Source of the DNA: Corbicula japonica
Taxonomy: Eukaryota; Mollusca; Bivalvia; Venerida; Cyrenidae
Direction: 5' to 3'
DNA length: 64,000 nt
Assembly (NCBI GenBank): GCA_038501625.1
Contig: JAZAYU010000011.1
Span: forward strand, 10,362,849 to 10,426,848
Shown here piece by piece: positions 43,501 through 52,500 of this stretch. The notes beneath the pieces were generated by a model. The model was given only the letters and a program-made list of their open reading frames with translations. It had not been told where the DNA came from and made no database searches. Positions within the stretch are counted from its first letter, which is position 1. Each line of letters starts with the position of its first letter. The translations under genes and the position numbers were made by a program.

Positions 43501-46500
43501 CTTGAATGAAAGGTATCTTGAAGAAAAAATCTCTGTTTCATCTTTAACCCACTCCATAAAAAACTCGTAAAGTTTAGTTGAAATAGAATGTGTTATTAGG
43601 GCTGGAGTCAGTTTTATATTTAAATTTTCATGTGTCTCTTTGACCGATTGAAACAATTCACCTTAAGGGACCAGCAATTAGTAGCTTTTTGTTGCCTGTA
43701 GGATTTCAATTTTTCTCTAGTTAAAATTTGTTCAATGTAGGAGATGTAATTGGAATAAATTTGTTAATGGCCATGGGAAAATTTTAGAAATAAAAATTAC
43801 TGTGGCTACTGGTATAAAGGTACAATTGATCACTGAAAACTTGAAACTGATATCAAATTACCTTCAATTTAAAACTGCATGTATTCATATATATTTTTTT
43901 TTTTTTGGTTGAAGGTTTTCCTGGTAGATTATGGCTCGTCTTATGACCTGCCTAAGGCCAGCATATTACCTATACCTGACAGTCTGAAGGAGAAACCTGG
44001 TCAGGCTGTTATCTGTCGCCTTGGAGAGATCGAGCCCATAGACGGTGAATGGTCAGATGATGTTTTCAGCTTCTTTACTGATCAATGTAAGTCTTGCTCT
44101 TGAAACTCTTAAAATATACTTCTATGCAGCATCACTTTACATAATTAACTGTAAATCCTTTATACCATTTATACAGGTTGTATCGCATGTGCAAACAGTG
44201 TAAATTGAGATCATCCAACAATTCTGTGCCATTCTTCACTGTTAACTTATTGGTAAGAAATAACCTTATAAATAAAAAAAGGTAACAGGGTAGATCCTGA
44301 TCAGACACCACAGATGTGTCGGCTGATCTAGATCTACACTGTTTGCAATGGATAACAGCCATATTCCAGTGAGTGAAGTAGAGATCTTTTGTCCTACCAA
44401 TGATACCATATTGTCATAGTTTTATCAGCCCTCTACCAAACCTGTGGAAAACTGCTTTCGGGAAGGAATCAGTTTACAGATTTCGTTAAAAAAAAATTGT
44501 TAAGGAAATTGAGTGTTAAAGTCTCTCACACAAGTTTGTATATCTCATGATGTTAATTAACCTTTTTTTACTCAGATACAACTTTTTGCATGGGTTAGCA
44601 GTGTAGATCCAGAGCAGCCGGCATATGCAAACCGTTTGATCAGAATAAAAACTGTTTACTGGTAGATACATTTGGTAATTTTTGACAAAGAAGTGACTGG
44701 TTTAGATCCATTGCCAGCTGATCAGGAGCTTCACTGGCTGCATACATGATAAAACCTGTATATATGAAGTATTAATGAAGCGTTAATGTTTAGAAAGTAA
44801 TACCTTACCTTGATCAAATGAATTGATGACCTTGAGTTTATCACTTTAAGTTTTTAGATTAAAACAAACTTTATTACTCTCTGGAATTTGATGTCTTAAA
44901 AGATGTGTTTATTGAGAAAATAATAAACTACTTAGTGTTTGAACATTCTACAAATTTTATGTATATGTTGTGTTTTTTATACAACAGATATGGGCAAGGA
45001 TGTCACATTGGTTGTGTATGTAAATGGTTTTACCAATGGTATACATGAGGTGCTGATGTCATCCCGGGATCAGGAGAAATCTGTGAACCACCTTCTGGTT
45101 GAGATCGGGCTTGCTGTACCAGTCATAGGGTCCCAGGTGGAGATGTCAATGCTAGCAGAGACTGCAGGTTTGTATTACCACTTACCCAGAAGAATATAGG
45201 GAAAATATCTTGAAAGTTAGTTACTTGGTTTTGCTGAATCATATGCTTAGCCTTGTGATGGGTCATTAAGGTGAACCAGATGTCAGCTTGTGACTGATCA
45301 GTTTTAAGATGGAATGAGATTCCTCTCCATCCTTATCACTTTTTTTGTGTCTCTTTCTGAACTGGGATAATTCACAAATTGATAAACAGAATAGAAAGAG
45401 AACAGTCAAACCTGTTGTTAGCAGCCACCCAAGGGAGTGACAAAAAGTGGCTGCTCTATACAGGTGGCTGTTAAAGAAAGGTTAAAATGAGAACAAAATG
45501 TGAGTTTAGGACATAGTCAAACTGGCTGTTTAAGACAGGTGGTTGCTATTCGCAGGTGGTTACAAAGGCAGGTTTCACTGTATTTTGGAGGAGGATGCTA
45601 TATGGTTTAAAGTTATTAGTGGTCATGCTTCAAGCTGTACCATTTACTAAGCATAAATTCCTAGAGAAAATTTCCATTGCTTTGTGGAAACAATTTCTTT
45701 AAAAATCCTGCTTTGATTTTGAACAATATTTGATACAGGATTTTACTTGTATTTTACAGAAACATCTTTCAATGAGCTTTCGATGACAAGAGAGGATTCC
45801 TATGGAGATAGTACTGAACTAGGTAAAGAAACAGTGTAACAGGATGCTCACTCAAACCTAGATTCTCTCTTTTTTCTTAACCCTATACTCCAGATATACA
45901 TGTTTTAACACGTGTGTGACCGGTGTAGATCCAGATCTTCTGGCACATCTGTGACATCATATCTGAATCTGCACTGATCGCATTTTGATCAGAAATAACC
46001 TAGTGATCTTGATCTACACTGTTGGCCCATGTCATAAAGGCATATACATGTATATGGAGCAAAGGGTGAACTAACATTTCTCAAAGATTTATCTGTAATT
46101 GGTTATCTTTGGTTGTAGGTAATACATATGATAATTATGTGATATATCCATCAGTAGTGGCAAGGGAGAACATACTTCTGCTGTAACCAAGATGCTTGGA
46201 GCTTCTATTTCAGTTTGGTTTGATGTGGTTTGAGTGACTTGTTGCTGTGGATTAACTTTATATTTCATCTCTTCTATTCCACTTTACAAGAGAAAGTCAA
46301 AATGGTGCTATTTAACCTCAAAATTTTGTTTGGAAAAAGCATTAAAAAAAGTAAAATTGGAGGAAAGCATAGAACATGATCAAATAAAGTTTCAAGGATG
46401 ACTGAGGTTCCACATATATGTAGCAGCAAATGGAATAGACTTAGTTTTGTGATAGCTTTGCTGTGATTAATCAATACTTAAAATAACACCCATCTTTAAC

Positions 46501-49500
46501 AGTTTGAGGGTTTATTGCAAGACTATTTAACTTTTTAGCTCAACTGTCACGTAGTGACAAGGTGAGCTTTTGTGATCGCAATTTGTCCGGCGTCTGTCCG
46601 TCCATCGTCTGTCCGTCCGTAAACTTTTACTTTAAATGACATCTCCTCTTAAACCCCTGGGCCAAAGTTGATGAAACTTGCCACAGATGTTCCTTGCATG
46701 AAGCTCTTCCAAATTTGTTCAAAGAAATCAATTCCATGCAGAACTCTGGTTGCCATGGCAACCTAAAGGAAAAACTTTAAAAATCTTCTTCTCTGAAACC
46801 ACAAGGCCTAGAGCTTAGATATTTGGCATTTAGCACCCTCTAGTGGAACTCTACAAAGATTGTTCAAATTGTTTCCCTGGGGTAAAAATTGGCCCTGCCC
46901 CATAGGTCACTTCATTTTACATAGACTTATGTAGGAAATCATTAAAAATCTTCTTCTCACAAACCACAATGCGTACAGCTTAGATATTTGGTAAGTAGCA
47001 TTGTCTAATGGATGTCTACTAAATTTGTTCAAATTATGTCCCCTGGGCCAAAATCGGCCATGCCCTTGGGTCTTCTTGGTTTACATATAGTTATATAAGA
47101 AAAACATGAAAATCTTCTTTAAAACCACACGGCCTAGAGCCTTAATATTTGATATACAGCATCATCTAGTGGTCCTCTACCAAAATTGTTCAAACTATCC
47201 CCCTGGGGTCAAAAATGGCCCCGCCCCAAGGGTCACTTGTTTTACATAGACTTATATAGGGAAAACTTAAAAAAATCTTCTTCTCTAAAACCACAAGGCC
47301 TAGAACCTTGGTATTTGGTATGTGTTATCATGTGGTAGTGGTCCTCTACAAAAGTTGTTCAAATTATTCTCCTGGGGTCGAAAATGGCTCCGCCCCGGGG
47401 GTCACTAGTTTTATTAATAGTGTTATATAGTAAATCTTTAAAAGTCTTCTCTGAAACCGTAAGGCCTAGAGCTTAGATATTTGGTATAGAGCATCATCTT
47501 GTTACATTTTCTCCACAATAGCAGCTTAATTTTTTTAAATTTTTGACTTGATTTTACCATACTTGCACACAACTCTTGCAACCATTGAGCAGTTGTTGAC
47601 AGGTGAGCAACCCAGGGTCCTATGGACCCTCTTGTTTACTGTAGTGTAGTCTTCGGTTATGCAACCCTGAATTTATTTTGCTTGTACAATGTTTTCCACA
47701 CATTATGTTACCCCAGGAGATACATCATACGAACCAGATGCCTCTTACCTAGTTGATACGTCATGCATAACAGATGGGGACACATCACACTTGACAGAGG
47801 GTGACACAACACAATTCACTGAAGGTGACACTTCATGTTTGACGGAGACTGATACATCGTGTGTCACAGAAAGCGATATTTCACAATATACTGAGAGAGA
47901 ATTTTCATCTGCTGGAGATACATCCTGTCTAACAGAAGGTAATGTTTCGAGATTCACAGAGACTGAGACATCCTGCCTGACGGAGAGTGACACATCATAC
48001 TATACCGAGGGTGATACAACTGGTGTTACAGGGGGAGAAACATCATACTGTACTGAAGGTGATACAACTGGCTTAAATGACAGTGAATCAACAGAAGTTG
48101 GAATATCATCAAGTGAAATAGACACAAGTGGTGTGAACAAGGAACCAGAGACAACCAGTACAGAGGAAGATGTTACCAAGGAGTCTGTCAACACGGAGGG
48201 TGAAGAAAACACGTCTGTTAACACGGAGGGTGAGGAAAACACGTCTGTTAACACTCTGGATGGTACACACTGGGTATGTGTGGACTGCTTGGGAGAAAAT
48301 GATCTGGATATATCAACCGTGGAGTGTCGACACTGTCACAGAACAAGGAAAGGTTGGTACATCAAACGTCCTGCATGTTCATTGTATTGTGTTTATTACT
48401 ATGTACTGTTATTTGTTAATTAGAGAGATGTTTCTTTTTTGTTTTGGAAAGCATTTTCTCAAAAGCAAGGGTTAATCTCTGATACAGTGTAAATTCAGTT
48501 ATCCCCCTTCATTCTTTTCCAGCCTTTCCTGAGGGTCCAGTTGTAATCCCCATTTCTTATGTTTTGACCCAGGTTCATAGGTCAAATGTCAGAATATCAA
48601 ATTTTCTAAAAAAATTGTCAAGATCATCACATTTTTACACATTATTGCCAGATACATTCAACAGTTAGAAAGGGTGTGTCTCATTCAAGAACCAGAGCCC
48701 CAAGGTCAAAGTCACTATTTCAAAATTTCTGCTCATTATTTCAGATATATATATTATATAAAGGAATTCAAAAACAAATTGACAATATTGGCAGGCTTGG
48801 AATGCTGCCCCTTGGGTATTCTTGTTTGTTAGTTTTTAATAGAAATCCAGTTAGATTTTTCTTTCAACTTAAACATATAACAATAAAATAACTATGGATT
48901 ATTTGATCGTTTAGAAGTTGTGTGGTCTTTTAAATATGAACTGCATTTAAACCTTTCCTCCATATATGCGCATTTTTACGCACATGCGACCAGTGTAGAT
49001 CCAGATCAGCCAGCACATCTGTGCCATCTGATCAGGATCTGCACTGGTCGCATTTTGCTCAGAAATAACCTTATGAATAAAAAGCGAACATTTTAGATCC
49101 TGATCAGATGGCACGGATGTGCCGGCTGATCTGGATCTAAACAGTTCGCCCACGCAATAAGGGTGTGTCTATGGAGGAAAGGGTTAATAATAGGAATCTT
49201 GCTAAAATCTGTAACTAGAATTACCAACAGTTGGAAATTTGGGAAAATGCTACCTTTGTCCTCTGTTTTGTGTCCTGTGTAGGTTCTTGAGTTCTCTTCT
49301 GGCAGCTTCATGTACTTTCATATGTATTTATAGCAAATTACAGTAGATGTCTGAACTAACTGTGATAATAATTAGAGGAAAACCTGGGCTGAAGGTTATA
49401 AAACTGAGATTGGAAACCAGTTGTTTCCATACTCAGTTTTATAACCTTGGGCACTAGTTTATATATAACTAATGTTTGAAGTTTGGAAAAATTCTAATGA

Positions 49501-52500
49501 ATAATAATTAAATGAAATGCTATTTAAATGAAATAAAATTATATGACATCTTGTGAATTATAAATAAAAATATACATCACTACCTAAAAATTGCGTATTA
49601 ATCAGTTTAAGAATGTACACTTATTAAAAGAGAAACAGTAAAAAAACAACTTCAAGAGCTCTGTTCCTTCCAGTGTCAGTAGTTACTTTTACATGTATAT
49701 AAGGAGAAGTAAAAGCTGTGGGGAATGTTACGAATGATGCTTAACATGTGACCAAAATGCTTTACTTCCAAGAATCGCCTCAAATTTGAAAAGTTGACTC
49801 CAACTTATTTAATATTAGAGGAATCATTAGTCTAATTTTTGTATTGGTAGTTGGGCATGTTTCACACAGTTAAACCCTTTATTTTATAGACACACCTTTA
49901 TGGCATGGGCGAACAGTGTAGATCCAGATCAGCCGTCAACATGCATGCCGTCTGATCACGATCTGCACTGTTCACTATTTGATTCATAAGGTTATTTCTG
50001 ACCAAAAAGTGACGAGTGCAGATCCTGATCAGACAACACAGATGTGCCGGCTGATTTGGATCTCAACTGTCCGCCCTCGCATTAAAGATGTATCTATGAA
50101 GGAAAGGGTTAAGGTGCAGATAAATCCCCTGGAAATAGCTAGCTTTAGACTAGATGTTTATATGCTTTATATGTGGCTCTTTTTATTTAAAATGTATTAT
50201 TCATTGTAACCATCTTGCTGATGCTTTTGACTTTTATTTCAATAATTAGATAAGGAATATATAGAGCAAGAAGATGCTGGAGAAAGCATAGAACTTTCAA
50301 AAGCTGAAGTTAAACATGTTTGCAATGGAGACATAAATGGCAATGTCATTGAAGATATTCAATATGTTGAATCTAGAAATGTAGTAACTAGTGCAGTGAA
50401 GACAAATGAAAACGTTGAGCTGGAAATCAGCAATATTGATGACAGCAGGTATTTTACCACTAATGAAGAGGATAGCAAGTATTATTCCACATCCGATGTG
50501 GATCCAAGAAGTACTGATGAAAGTGATATAGACATCAGCTACAGGAAATTTGGTTTCACTTACAGTCCAACTGGCTACACTACCAGTGAACTTGACACAA
50601 CAGACTTGAGAGAAGTAGATTCATCCACTGACACAGCTTACATTGATACCACAGGGCTGACAGATTATGATACTACTGGAGTGGAAGGTGGAGGTGAAGA
50701 TCTGAGCTTTTATGAAGAGAAGGAACTGGGTACAACTAATGGACAGGAAATACAACCGGAAGCATTTGGCAGTAGGGAAAAAATTGATATAAAACATGAA
50801 GCAACTGATGGTGGAAGGGAAATATTTCAAAGTGTCTCGGACTCAAACTATCCCAGCAGTCTTACAAGTGTCTCTGACAACACTTTCACAAGTGTTTATA
50901 CCAGTCAGACTGACAGTATGATATGTGAAGAATGTAATCGAGATTTTTCATCTGCCTTAGAGACAACAGGGTGTGAATCTGAATTTTCATTCCATGTGTG
51001 TAATGACTGTCTAAATGAAAAAAAGAAACTGGCTGAAGATACAGTAGCTGGTCATAGTAATGATGTTGAGTTTAATGATCATGATGCCGAAAGGAAGAAA
51101 ATAATTGAAATTGCTAATGAGGTGTTTGTGGATGACCAAGATGAATTTCAAGATAAGGGTGAGAATGCAGAAGCTACTGAGGATACCACTAGCAGGAAGA
51201 CAGTTGAGGAAGAACAAATTAACCAAGATAAAGAGGTCTTAAGTGGAAAGATTACAGAGACAACTAAGCAGACCACTGCCTGGAAGTCAGAAGAGGAAGA
51301 GCAAAATAAAAAGGAAGCTGTACCTGCTAGTGATGGAACATCAGAAGGAACTGAGCAGTCCACCTCCATGCAGACTGATGAAGAGCATATTGAAAAAGTA
51401 GATGAACCTGCCAATAGTGAGATAACAGAAGCAACTGAGCAGACCACTTCCATGTTGACTGATGAAGAGCAAATTAAAACGGTAGATGAACCCTGTAGTG
51501 ATGGAATAATAGAAGCAACTGAGCAGACCACTTCCAGGCAGACTAATGAAGAGCTAATAAAAGAGGTAGATGAACCTTCTAGCAATGAGAGAACAAAAGC
51601 AACTGAGCCTTCCACCACCAGGAAGCCTGATGAAAAACAAAACAACAAAGTTGATGAGCACACTAGTGGTGAAACAGCTGAACAAATTATTATGAAAGAG
51701 ATCGATGGAGAGAAACACAGCAACCAAACAGAAACTTATTTGGAAAAAGAAATGTCTGGTGAAATTGAAATTCCTGGAACCAATGATCATGTTGATTATC
51801 ATGACACTGAAGTTAGTGTTGGGATCGACACTGAGGAAGGTAATGAAGATGGAGAACACAGTAAAGGGGAAATCATAGAAAAGGAGAGCCTTACACCAAT
51901 GTTAGATAATGGTACAGATCTAGATGCTGCTATTGTTGAAGAAAGTAACAAAGTAAACCAGGATGTTGATGAAGAGTCAAAGGATCCTCAAGAGAAGAAA
52001 TCACTGTTTGGAAAGTTGATTTCATTGGTAGTACCTAGCAAAAGTCCCAACAAGAAAGAAAAGGATGCTGAAAATGGAAGTGATGTAGATGGTTCATTAA
52101 ATGACAGTAGTGTTGATCTTGACCTGGCTGAAAATGATGAAGATGATGGCTGTATCAAAATGAATGAATCTATGGAAAGTAAAGAAGAAATGAGACAAAG
52201 TGTAACGTCAGAGTCTGAACTGGCTTTGCTTACAGAAAGTATTGAGCTTGACAAAGATATCTTAACACCATATACTCCAGTAGTGAGGAAGACTGTTGAG
52301 AAAATGAGCTATGCAGATGCTGTTAAGATAGTTAAGATAGATGCAAATAAAAAACACTTGAAAGCAATTGATACTCATGAATTTGAAAAGACAGAATCAG
52401 AAAAACAAGGTTTTAACACCAATCATAAGACAGAGGAGAAGAATCATCAGGTTATGGAAATGTTTGATGTAAGCAGGAATACAATGTCTGATGATTTAGA

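Noticed and set aside
47745..48254. Minus-strand ORFs rich in Ser/Val opposite exon 22
   Set aside because: They mirror the GDTS repeat of the coding strand.
48500..48830. Seventh Helentron-like element
   Set aside because: Some core words match, but neither the inner repeat nor the 3' hairpin could be found.
51148..51723. 191-codon minus-strand ORF opposite exon 23
   Set aside because: Low-complexity complement of the acidic repeat; no protein-like motif and no splice context.
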